64,000 nucleotides of DNA from Alisma plantago-aquatica (lineage: Eukaryota; Streptophyta; Magnoliopsida; Alismatales; Alismataceae): the NCBI GenBank assembly GCA_963693085.1, contig OY856412.1, positions 1,126,619,744-1,126,683,743 of the forward strand. The letters are read 5' to 3'. Both the position numbers and the translations under genes were made by a program. How positions within the stretch are numbered: position 1 is the first letter of the stretch; the number at the start of each line of letters is the position of its first letter. Below are positions 1 to 11,135 of this stretch, piece by piece. The notes below the pieces were generated by a model that saw nothing but the letters and a program-made list of their open reading frames with translations, ran no database searches and was not told the DNA's origin.

Positions 1-865
1 GATATCTTAATTAAGAACATATTCCACAACACTTGACTTCCGTTCTAAAAAGAACTCTATAAATAGAAGTGTATGTTTTAGGTTAAATATTTCATCTTAT
101 ATCTTACGATAAAAATCTTATATTCATATAGAATAAAATGATAATGATTATTGATGTTTCACCTCTCTCTTTCATACTACTACTTCTCTCAAAAAAAATC
201 TGGGTAGATAGAATACAATCTTAAAAGTTTATTATTCATCCCTTCCTTTTCCTATACGCTGAAATGAAACCAATACAAATATGCATCATTCTACTCACAA
301 TATTATCACTCTTCTAATTGTAAATCTTTTTTTATGTAAAAATTTAAATGTACCTCAATCAATACTATAAACCTATAAAAAACAACCTTTATATTAAATT
401 ATATATATTATTCGTAGATCACTAAGGACATAATATTAAAACATATACATCTATGACCTCAAACAAATAAATTTATCAAAACCTATTCTTTAAAGTCATG
501 ATGTTTAATACAAAAAATTCAGTAATTCACTTTAATGTTTCTTATAGTCTGATACAATCTATATAGAACTTATTATTAACATTACTTTAACTTATAAATA
601 AACTTCATTTTTAGATCAAAGGCATGACTTTATTTTGATAAGTCAATATATGAAAATCAAGCTACCTTCTGAAAGGAACCTACTAATCATGTTGACCGTC
701 TTTTTCTTTAGTGGAACAAGGGAGTAAATTTTGACTGGTACGTCTTCTTTTTCCTATATCATTAGAGACGGTAGCATATAGTATATATTATGTTTTTATG
801 TAATTTAAACATTTTATCATTTTGCTTCTCCAAAAACTTTAATTACATTGACCTCATCAAGATGA

Positions 866-1866
866 CAAGTATACAATCATTTTCTAAAATAAAGAAAATA
901 AGATTCCATATGGTATCTTTTTTACACTTGTACATCGGTAAGAATAGAAAATGGTAGTCAGACTCCCCAAGAGGTGAGAAGCACATCAAAATCAAAATAC
1001 TATTTCACCAACATGTTTTTTGAAACAACAAAATCTGCTCATAGGTCATGTTCAATTTTACTGCTCCCTTGGCTGATGACATTTTCAGCTTTATATTCTT
1101 CACCTACATGCATGTGATATGACACAAGAAATCATTTTAGAAACATACATACATTTGTTTATTAATGTAATTCCAACCAATCTGTAATTAAGTATATAGT
1201 TTATTATTTATTTACACTTCCGTACTAACATAACACCAAAGTGAATTCCAGTCGTTTCTATGATTCCCCTATCAACCTGTTTACAAGCTTGTACAATGTG
1301 TTTGTTGATTCAAAAGATGAGAAATTAAATTAATACATATGATGTAGAATAACCTTTATGACTGTATTCATTTTAGTTGTAATTTCAAGTATATGATCAT
1401 TTTCTAAAATAAAGAAAATAAGATTCCATATGCTATCTTTTTTACACTTCTACACCGGTAAGAACAGAAAATGGTGGTTAGACTCCTCAAGAGGTGAGAA
1501 GCATATCAAAATCAAAGTACTGTTTCGCCAACATGTTTTACTGCTTTCTTGGCTGATATTATTTTCAAATCTATATTCTTGACCTACATTCATGTGATAT
1601 GACACAAGCAATCATTTCAGAAACATGCATACCTTTATTTATTAATGTAATTCCAACCAATCCGTAATTAAGTATTTAGTTTACTATTTTTTTGCACTTC
1701 CGCACTAACATAACATCAAAGTGAATTCCAGTCATTTCTATGATACCCCTACCAAATTTTTCACAAGCTTTTACAACGTATTTGTTGATTCAAAAGATGA
1801 GAAATTAAATCAATACATACGATGTAGAATAACCTTTATGACTGTATTCATTTTAGTTGTAACTTC
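866..1866. repeat. Tandem duplication, about 0.5 kb unit, two copies
   Basis: Copy 1 (about 866-1385) and copy 2 (about 1386-1866) match along their whole length. Both share the run from AATCATTTTCTAAAATAAAG through ACCTTTATGACTGTATTC. Copy 2 lacks about 40 bp present in copy 1 near 1020-1060, and the gap is bordered by the microhomology CATGTT, which fits a slippage deletion. The copies differ at scattered sites, so the duplication is not recent. No coding capacity is seen in either copy. Confidence 0.85.
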
Positions 1867-3158
1867 CTAATCTTCTTGGTAGTCATCCTTTTTAAATAGT
1901 GACATTAATGACACCTCAACTCACACTAACATTAATTTATCATTTTCTCTTATGAACTACTAATGTGTTGTATGTTGTCTAACAATACATTATATTTTTT
2001 TATAAAACTTAAATGTAGTCATACACACACCTATAGTTTCTCACATATCACTAGGAATAAACATGATTTGTAACCATGTAATCCTTATTTAAGAAAAGCT
2101 TTCCTCTATTTTTTTAGAATTTCTTTTTTCTTATTTATTTCTTCATTTGATTCATACTTCAAATTTTTACATATATCTATTCCTACATCTCCAAAAACAA
2201 TGATGATATTTCTAAGAGATTGCAGGTCACACTGTGGAAGAGGGGCTAGACATTAGCATGGTGGGATATTTGAACATGGTAGGGAATGATACAACTACAA
2301 TTCAGACTAACGAACATAACTTCTCACTAATGATAATCATCCTACAATTTTGATCCTTTATTTTCTAGGAGAATTGGTCCTGACTTCCTGTAAATCTCTT
2401 TCTGTTCTTTTGTTTTTTGGAAAAAATATGACATTTTTATAGAGAAATGCTGCAATAATACTCAGTAGGTCAAGTATTGATATTTAGGATTCATAAAGAG
2501 TTGGCTAATTAATCTAGGAACTAAGAAACCCTATAGGCTCCATGAATGCAAAGATTCATGGACTTTATGCGGAAGCACTAAGATCGGGAATCTTAATTCA
2601 ATAAGGAGAATAAAATATGAAGCTAGATAGAAGGGGAATCATGTTCTACACCTTCATTATTCTTATTCTTGGATGCCCTATAGAGAAGAGGTGACACATC
2701 AGACATCATCTGAGAGAAGTTAAAATGATGTTGGCTTATAGGTAAGAGGATTTGCTAAATTCACTCAGCCCATTCTAAACCTTATTTTGATACTCTATAA
2801 ATTATGCAACTATCAGACCATAAACTATCAATTCCATTTTTATGTACATATTGCAAGAGACACATTATTATGAATGTCACGTTAATATGATAAGATGTGA
2901 GTAAAATAACAACGACATCACATTATAGATATATGACCTTTGTGTGTATTTCATTATGACTACCTTCCCATCAAATAAAGTGGCTCGCTTCAATAAGTTG
3001 TATCATAGTTCAAATGAGTTTATATGCTTTTGGGCATTTATGTTACTACCGAAATTTCTATAGGTGTACCTTTGGCTAGAACTTCAAACAATCTACATGC
3101 ATGATTATGTAGCAAAGCAACATAGGACTGTTTTAGAGAATTTGTGTTTGTAGATAAT

Positions 3159-3692
3159 ACAAGCATGCATGCCTTAAACACAAGAAGAACTACTGTGTGG
3201 TTATGTGAAAATTCTAATCACTAAACATTTCTCATAATATTAATCCTTATAAATATTATGTGTGCCTACACTTTGTTCGCATTATTTCACTAAATTGAAC
3301 TGGTGCATAACTAATGATGATGGGTAGGAGATAATGAGAATGGCTACTCTAAATAGTATCGCCAAAATTCAGTTTACATTCTGTTCGTTTGGCCTGTTCT
3401 TAGTGATTCAATAGAAAAAAAATTATCCAAGAACAGACAAGCATACATGCCCTGAGCGCATGTAGAACTATTGCTTGGTTATGTGAACATTCTAATCAAT
3501 AAAAATTTCTCATAATATTAACCCTTATAAATATTATGCGGATAGCACAATAGAATTTGTGCTAACTAGTTTTCTGCAGTAAATACTTTCAGTGGCTCCT
3601 TAAAAAAGCATGGTCACTCTATATAGCAGTTTACATTGTGTTCATTTGACATGTTCTTGCTTAGTGATTCAGTAGAAAAAATCTTTTCACAA
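3159..3692. repeat. Tandem duplication, about 278 bp unit, two copies
   Basis: Copy 1 starts at 3159 (ACAAGCATGCATGCC) and copy 2 at 3437 (ACAAGCATACATGCC). Shared blocks include TTTCTCATAATATTAA, CCTTATAAATATTATG and a later GTTTACATT block followed by a TTAGTGATTCA block. Divergence is clearly higher than in the 866-1866 duplication, so it is probably older. Confidence 0.75.
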
Positions 3693-4293
3693 GAGTGCTT
3701 TTGTTAGCTAACAACTACTGAAAGAAACCTATCCCATGGAGTCAATTGGAAGTTCACGGTTGTGATTTACAAACTGATTATATCCAGTACAATCATTGAA
3801 TTTTACGTTTCATACTTTTCATTACTATGTTTGTTTTATCATTTCAACATATTGGTCTTATATCCGTCCTTTCCATCTACATATAATAATACAAATGCAA
3901 AAGATTCACTTAGTTTCTTCAACTTATGAACAGGTCTATCCACCGGTAATCAAAAAGTGACTAAACAGCTGAATGTGGGGATAGAGTTAGTCAAAGAAAT
4001 GATGTCAATTATTCAAACAACTGGCCGCCACATTGTTCTATTTTGAAATTCTGGCCAATGATTTGGTGCTACAGTTAGGTTACAAAGGCTCTACTTGGCG
4101 AGAATTGTGGCTGACGACTTAGGTGTGAGAACTGAAGCAATATCTATAGGTAAATTCCTTTTTTCTCCTAATGATGATTTTCATCAATGGGTAGGCAGCC
4201 GTTTTACCTCTTCACACTGTCAGTTTTCCCCTTACCTTTACCTTTTCTTCCCATTTCGCCTAATATGGTTGTTTGACGACTTCTCAGGATGTT

Positions 4294-4333
4294 TAGTTCT
4301 AAATAGTTGTGAGTAGTTCTAAATAGTTGTGAG
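4294..4333. repeat. Exact 20 bp tandem duplication
   Basis: TAGTTCTAAATAGTTGTGAG occurs twice head to tail (4294-4313 and 4314-4333) with no mismatch, suggesting a recent replication slippage event. Confidence 0.9.
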
Positions 4334-7300
4334 AAGGCATAACACAGACTATGATTGTTTGAGTACTTTCATTTTATTTTGTTGAAGCAGTAGGTTAGCT
4401 AAATTGGCAATTACTGGCAGACAAATCTCTTTCCTTTTGACTGGAAATTTTTATCTTCCATTCTGTTATATTGCTTGACGGTGTCATTTACTACTGCATG
4501 CACCTCTTCATTTTTTTAATGTTGATTGAGTAACTGCTTCCTCTTCTTTTATTATTGATACTGGTTGCAATATCCATTAAACTATCTACTCCAGCAGTGA
4601 TATAATTCCAAATCAATGGGAAAAAAGAGAGTGATGAATAGTTTATTTCCTAACCTGCCAAAAGATTAAAGCTTTACTAAAAAATATATAAGTAGGCATG
4701 AATTTTCATTCACGTCAGCATATGGCTCTTAGCTTTTCCTTTGGTGGTGTTTGTTAATGATCTTTTCTTCCTCAAATGGTGTGTATATTTTTTAATAACT
4801 ACTAAAGATTTTAACCAAGTCTACTATCGTCTACTGCAATACCTGGAGGGAACAAAACAAAAGTTGTTCTATCTTTTAATTATATATATCCCGCCATCGT
4901 ATTCTTTACCATAAAACAATATGGCGTCCCCTTACAATATACTTTGCCACATCATTAGCATTTTTCAATTTTATGAAGGCCATAAAATTTTAACTTATCA
5001 AATTATCTTTACAGAATACAAAAGAAGACAGCCAAGTATGCAACATGAATACTCTAGCACACTATGGGCACATTAATTTTACCGGATGCAGCCGTATTGG
5101 ATTGTAGATAATGCTCCAGCTAAGTAAATTTTAAGTTTTCTTTATCGGAGAGGAGAAATTGGTGGAATCTTGGACTTTTAGATAAGCTAGACACGCTGGA
5201 CGGACTTTTCCTTTTCTACTCAGTCGGGCACCAAAATTCTGCTCGGCTGCGCTGTCTCTTTCAGTTACGCTGCACGGAAAACGCATGAAATGTCCGACGG
5301 ATCTCATGGAGGTGCAGATAAACCAAACTTAAAGTTTGGTACTACTAGGACTCTTCAAATCACAAAATCCTTCTACTGGGATTTAGCAACTGCTGCATTT
5401 TTGTAAATCCGACTACATACATCAATCCAAATGTGCCCTATGTCAGATCAACCATGTCCAGTTAAAGTAGGTCATCACTTGCTACTACTTAAAGTGGACA
5501 TGTTAGTATAATGTATATACATGAATAACTATCATATGTAACTAAATTATCTACTTTGTTGTGAAGAAAAGCTTCTACGAAGCTATGTTTTCTTATTTGA
5601 AACTATAACTTCTATGAGAACTTTGGCAAAATGTGGTTGTATATATAGTGTACTTATATATATAATTAATGGCTTGGTTCCTTTTTGTGATTATGTTTGT
5701 TTTTTGATACATAACTCCAGCTGTTGGTTTTGTTAAATGTTTCGTGTAGGCTTTAACTTTGAAGTTATGTTGCAAGAAATCAATTGCTTCTGCTGGCTAT
5801 TGGATCCCTGTCTTGGCTAAGTCGTTTCTTTTTGGTTCGTTTTAGCTTTGCTGCTACATCTGTGTATGAAACTATTGCCGATTGGATGTTGCACATTTCG
5901 GTTGAGTTTAGACTGGTCTCCATTTCTATTTTGTTGGTTCCTTTTGGTGGCTTTTAGTCTTGATGGTTTTCTTTCTGCAATCTCACTTTATTTGTGTATT
6001 TTATGCAAGGGTAATTTTGTACTGATTCTTTTCTGAGTCCCTTTGAGGCAATCGTTTGTACCTCCCTTATGAACATTTGCTCAGTTTGCAAAATAGAAAT
6101 ATTAAAGAACAAGATATTTTTTATCAACAATAGAATATGTAATTTAGTGATGTGTACAGTTGCATGGTTATTCTTCTTTTAAGTTCAAGATAAATTTATT
6201 CAATATCGATTGAAGGAAGCTAGACTGACGTCATGTTGGAAGGATGGCAAGATGTCTTATGCTTGCTTATGTTGTTTTCACACAGCTACCCAGATGTATA
6301 TAAAATGGAAACTGAAAGGGTATTTTGGAATCTGAAGTTTGACATGAAATGCAAGTTATTTACTTTTATACAAACCATCAAAATGACGTTTTTTTCTTCA
6401 CCTTACATTAAGCATTCCTGGTTACCTCACATTGGCCATTTTGGCTGTTGTTCAGTTTAAGTTGGTACGTTTATTTTACAACTTTTTGGTGGTATGTTTA
6501 AATTTGTAGTTGCCAATATTTATCCAGCTATTTGATGCGATTGGAACGATGGTTGCGTGTATAAGAGTTAATTGTTCTCGATATACCCTCAGATACTAAT
6601 GTTTAGATCGATCAGGTTATTCTACTTAAATTAACAACAATTTTTATGGTCTTTGTTTCCCACCGTACAAGCTCATGCTAAAATAGTTAATCAATTTTAA
6701 ATGAATGATGGCTTTTTTAGAATTGTGATGTTTGGTGTGGATCTAACGGAGGTCTTTCTTCTCACTTTGCAGTCAAAATAGTTTGTAAGATAATTGATTG
6801 TTCTCACGTCCGTGTGTAGCATGGGTTTTAGTCTAGTTTATATGTGTTCTGATCTTAATCACAATATTGCTATGTTATATTTCACATATATTATGTTATT
6901 ACATTATTTCTATGTTCCAATCTCAGTTGTATCCACATTCTATTCTTCCTCTACAATCATTCCATTGATTTTTTTTCTACTCTCCTCCATTATTCATTTA
7001 CATGTGCTACAATTTTCTTAACCTAGTTGTAGCCATTTTTTTCATTTAAATCTCCAACATTTCAAAGTGTGCATCTGGTAACATTCTTATGGGCTTTCAA
7101 GAACAATCTCCTCTTATATTTCCTCTCTCGGTTAGAATTACACTAAAGGCAACAAATGAGCTCATAAAGTAGCTCGTTATTGCAATTCCATGAAAGGATG
7201 TTGTCATTTGCATACCGCTTAAGTGCATTTGATCATCCATTCAATTTGAATATGTATACACAACATGTGTAAGGACCCTAATCCACATTTTGGGATAACC

Positions 7301-7865
7301 CTATTTGTTTTGCCTAAGTATGTTGTTTAGAACCTTTCTCTAATCATCTAAGATGTAATTAGGGCCTATAGAAAGCTTACGTTTCATGTTTGAGCTTTTT
7401 TCGATGATGCTTGTGTTTTGTGGTGTGGTTTTGGTACAAATTGCAATTGACCCAGAGTAAGGGTTCATGTGCAAATTTTCCACCTCTAGAGTATTCCTTC
7501 TCTCTCTTGGCATCATATAGAGGAGAGATAGAGAGAGAGATGGGCTCCTTGTTTAAGTCTTGGTTGTGTGGTAGCATCCTTGGTGATGTTTAGGACACAT
7601 GAGTGAGATGTGTTTTGCACCTAGATGTGTTATCTCAGGAAAGAGATCCTTAGAGAGGTTGTGTATCAGTTTGGGAGTGTGTAGGGATACGACATAACGT
7701 GTTAGTGAGGTCATGATCCTGGTAGGAGACTAAGAGGCTGAGATCTAGCCTAGATCATATCACCATGTTTTGCATGTTGTTGCATGTGGCCCCTTTTTCT
7801 TGGACAACTGTCACCTAGGATCCTAAGGTAATGACACCTTTCCCATTACCTCTCTCTCATTCCCC

Positions 7866-7875
7866 TAGTATATAG
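7866..7875 (+). promoter_or_regulatory. Possible TATA box of the CHR-1 LTR
   Basis: TAGTATATAG is followed by a pyrimidine-rich stretch and lies in the middle of the long LTR, where a U3/R boundary could sit. This is a weak motif match only. Confidence 0.25.
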
Positions 7876-8459
7876 TCTTCTTTCTCTCCATGAAAGGGAA
7901 TTCTTTGGTCATTCTTACTTTCTCTCCTTCTTGGTGGATGACCTTGAGAAGCTTTAGGAGCTAGAGAGGTTCTCTTGGAGCTTGGAGGATGAGTTCCAAT
8001 CTTGTGGTGTTCCTTGATCGCCTTTCATCTTCCACCTTGGTAAGTTATGTTTCCTTATCTATCTTCTTCTTCTCGGACATGGACCGTGGACATCTCCTTT
8101 TCATCTCGAGCTATCTTAACCTTGGTCTCGTCTTATTCCTTGGAGGTGTAGCGGTGATCAAGTTTGGTGGGTCATCTTCAACCTTGAGCTCGTGAGCTTG
8201 AAGCTTGACCTTAGAGCTCGGATCTTGGTGGTTTCCTTGAGGCGGGTTATATAACTCTTAGCCTTCTTTATTATTTCCACTCTTTCATGTGTTTTTATTG
8301 ATTCTCATCTCTAAATCATTTATCTCATATATTTTAGTAGTTAATGATGGTCTTGAGAACTAATTTGATGAAGGAACCTTGTTTAGTTTGTTGTCCATAT
8401 CTTGTACTTTCCTATCATGATAACATTTGAATTAGTGGCCGATATCCTAAGGTTGAAGA

Positions 8460-9060
8460 TGACAAGTCGACACACTTTGATCTAGATGACACTCCAAGCT
8501 AGTTCAAACTCGACATGCTCTAGAGGGGTTAAACTGATATGCTTTGTTAGCTGACACAACAGTTAGTGTGTAGGCTGAAACACCTTGATAAGGTCAAGAC
8601 AACACACCACGTATATGCTAAACCAAGGTACCCTCCCATAGGAGAGAGGATGAAACACTTTGTGGAGTAAGTGGTTGACACATCAGGGTGAAGCTAAGCT
8701 GAGATACCATGTTCAGTAAGAACCCAGCACACTTTCAAGTAGGGTAAACTGACACACCTTGGGGAGGTTAACCCCTTGATCATTGCATAGATGTAGTCGA
8801 CATGTCATGGTGGTGACAAGTCGACACTCATTGACCAGTGTCAACCTGACATGCTAGGACTGATGCTAACCTGACACCTTGAGGTCTAACCTGACACACC
8901 TCAAACATAGCTAACTCAACACCTTGAGGTCTAACCCGACACACCTCAAGTGTAGCTAACCCAACACCTTGAGATCTAACTCGATATCCTTAGATGGGCT
9001 TGCCCAAAACACCTTGGTGTGGTCAGGACGACACATGAAACTGGGATCCCTCTAGCAATA
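8460..9060. repeat. Degenerate short repeats inside the CHR-1 LTR
   Basis: Variants of the words GACACACCTT, ACCTTGAGGTCTAAC and TAACCTGACAC recur many times over about 600 bp, most regularly at 8870-8990. The array is irregular and diverged. Repetitive U3 zones are common in long gypsy LTRs, and no coding role is visible. Confidence 0.7.
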
Positions 9061-9374
9061 TGAAACGGATACCTTGTAACGGTAGTCCTGATACATCATG
9101 TTGATGATGGGGTTATATGGTATGATAGGATACCTATGAGGTGTTTGTGTGAGTTGTAATGAAGTTTTGTTTTCTATAACCTTTAATCTCATGCATACTC
9201 TATAGTGATTATGGACGTAATGAATTGAGGTTGGTTGTTGATCCAACCCTATAAACCCTAATTGGTTAAAGAGAACCCTAACCCTAATGATGTAGTGTGA
9301 AAGACATCAATCTTTATGAGACGGTAGTAATGATGAAGTATTATCTTTCTTGTAATAAGTCTCAAACTATGTAG

Positions 9375-9379
9375 GTAAC
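9375..9379 (+). repeat. Target site duplication of CAS-1, left copy
   Basis: GTAAC immediately precedes the first base of the Cassandra LTR at 9380. The same five bases follow its last base at 23904-23908, so the insertion edges are base-exact. Confidence 0.9.
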
Positions 9380-9619
9380 TGTAACGCATGGGCCCACTAC
9401 CCTAGGCCCTAGTAGAGTTTCTGGAATGATGACTGGCCCCACATACCACCACTAGCCTTAACAACATGCTTTTTCCTCAGTCACGCACAAGTCAGGGGCA
9501 ACTTCCTGACTGGTCACCCATCCTAGTACTACTCCAAGCTGAGCACACTTAATTATGGAGTTCTTTAGTGATGGGCTCCCGAAAAAGGAGGTGCACCTTG
9601 GTGATATTGGTAGTCCAAT
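9380..9619 (-). repeat. CAS-1 LTR, fragment left of the Athila insertion
   Basis: This is the first 240 bp (plus-strand order) of the Cassandra LTR in reverse complement, beginning TGTAACGCATGGGCCCAC. The 5S-like segment lies at about 9478-9590. It contains GGTCACCCATCCTAGTACTA, the complement of the 5S internal C-box region. The LTR resumes at 23309 after ATH-1. Confidence 0.9.
9615..9619 (+). repeat. Target site duplication of ATH-1, left copy
   Basis: CCAAT directly precedes the Athila LTR start TGACACGAC at 9620. The same bases occur at 23304-23308 directly after the other LTR end (CCTGCATCA). Removing the element restores a continuous Cassandra LTR. Confidence 0.93.
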
Positions 9620-11119
9620 TGACACGACTTTACCATGCATATAACGCAAGTGTACGCGTCAATGTAATATAGGCTTTGTGAGGCCCGAGTCAAATATAAG
9701 GAAACGTAATTATCAGTAGACTACTACTAACTACTCGCGATCAGCTAAACTGATTATAAAAGTTTGGAAGTTGTTTTGAAAAAGAAAAATAAAAACAAAA
9801 GAAAACAAAGCAATCGATTAAATGGTTTGTTTAATCAATTCAAAAGAAATCTCTAGGATTGTGGTTTCACTGCGAGTTCTCATTGTACTAATTCCTTCAC
9901 AATTATCACAACTCGTCTCCCTTTTTGGATAGTGGCATGTAGCCATAATTGCTCGCTTTTGCGATACAATTCACTACCTTAATCTAGGTCGATTTCACGC
10001 CAGTAGTAACCTATGCCCTAGACTAGGTGCATGAAAAACATGTCTCTGGGTTCCCACCATTAATCATACATCACCTTTTCTAAAGGATTTATTAGTTAAT
10101 GTGATTACCGCCTCTTTTCCACCGTTAATTCTTCGTCAAAAGCAATTAAAGGTATTAGATTACCATTATGGTGATCAAGAACAATGATAGCAATGGAGAA
10201 AATGATATCAATTCATGGATTTGAGGGACAATTTATGATAAACTATGTAAAAAGAGTCATACAACGATTGCCCGGTCTACTCCCGGTCCTAGAGACAAAG
10301 GGGATTAGCTCTGCATGTTCATCTCAATGCAAAACACCATGAAGGAATGAGAAAACATGGAGAAAACGTGGATGGAGATGGTGTAACCCCTAAACGGAGA
10401 AGAATCGGGTGATCCTCGTCGCGGGATGAGCGTTCTGCAGCCTTCCAGCAGTAAAGAAAACTCCATCTGCGTCTATGGAATCTCCCGGGGCATAGCTCTC
10501 GGCTCCGTTCTTTGCTCTCTCCTCCTTTGGGACTTGTGCAATGCAATCCCACGTGAATGACGGCTTTGGGCCATCCTTTTTTAGGTATAGGTACCACTTA
10601 CAGATGCCAAAAGAACGCAGTCGTCCGATTGAAGTCATGTTGGATAAAACTCTGATCTGACGGCATCGATACCATCAACAGGGTGTTGATGGTATCGACA
10701 CCTTAGGGTACCAATGATTTCTTCAATTTATGGAAGCCTCCTGATGGCATCTCGATACCATCGACCATTCCCGTCGATGGTATCGACGAGGTGTATTTGG
10801 CTCACTATTGGACTTTCGAGACCATCGACAAGGTGTCGATGGTATCGAACTGTCTGCTTCCTCTCCGGCTTTGCTACTGTTGCTCTATTGATGCTATCGA
10901 CGGGGCCAAGAATGCAAATTGCCTAAAATAAAGAGAGGAACACAAATCAAATCCAAGAAATATGATAATTTATGCAAAACAATGTAAAACAAGATGAATT
11001 TGATGCAGGCAAGGATAATAAGGAATTGAATCATGCGATATTAACCACAAATATGACCAATAAGCGCATAAAACGAGTGTAAAACTAGCCTATAAAAGCG
11101 ACTCAAAACCCCTACATCA
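9620..11119 (-). repeat. ATH-1 3' LTR (left on the plus strand)
   Basis: It runs from TGACACGACTTTACC to CCCCTACATCA, 1500 bp, and matches the LTR at 21778-23303 throughout. It contains three perfect or near-perfect hairpins built on CGATACCATCGA. It lacks about 19 bp that form the second arm of a fourth hairpin in the other LTR. Minus-strand reading frames in it are LTR sequence, not genes. Confidence 0.95.
10666..10849. repeat. Cluster of three CGATACCATCGA palindromes in the ATH-1 3' LTR
   Basis: Hairpins lie at 10666-10700, 10752-10787 and 10816-10849. Each pairs a CGATACCATCGAC-type arm with a GTCGATGGTATCG-type arm across a 5-8 base loop. The same cluster, with a fourth hairpin, is in the other LTR, and the motif recurs inside the element. 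Confidence 0.9.
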
Positions 11120-11135
11120 AACTCCCCCAAGCTTG
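11120..11135 (-). promoter_or_regulatory. ATH-1 polypurine tract
   Basis: AACTCCCCCAAGCTTG on the plus strand reads CAAGCTTGGGGGAGTT on the element strand, directly beside the 3' LTR. This is the expected site for plus-strand DNA priming. Confidence 0.85.

Larger units (their letters stand above)
1..7267. other. AT-rich spacer or intron-like DNA, no gene recognised
   Basis: No open reading frame longer than about 75 codons is present and none resembles a known protein. The sequence is AT-rich with T-rich runs and isolated splice-like motifs, as in plant intergenic or long intronic DNA. A GC-richer patch lies near 5150-5330 and is not recognised. The two local tandem duplications and one short exact duplication are listed separately. 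The right edge is the start of the LTR of CHR-1. The stretch could belong to an intron or flank of a host gene outside the window. Confidence 0.6.
7268..9379 (+). repeat. CHR-1 5' LTR, first part
   Basis: This is the left part of the split LTR, about 2.1 kb from TGTAAGGACCC up to the Cassandra insertion point. It contains a degenerate repeat zone (8460-9060) and a possible TATA box. The small reading frames inside are not gene-like. The rest of the LTR resumes at 23909, and GTAAC is duplicated at both sides of the break (9375-9379 and 23904-23908). Confidence 0.7.

Noticed and set aside
4095..4316. 73-codon ORF as a small gene
   Set aside because: The second half runs through T-rich DNA after a donor-like GTAAAT. 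No domain, no conserved start context and no recognised family.
8460..9060. CRISPR-like array
   Set aside because: The repeats are diverged, irregularly spaced and in a plant retrotransposon LTR, with no constant repeat/unique spacer pattern.
10319..10638. Overlapping minus-strand ORFs (92 and 82 codons) as a gene
   Set aside because: A diverged copy of the same frames appears at 22462-22804 because both are ATH-1 LTR sequence. No domain is visible.
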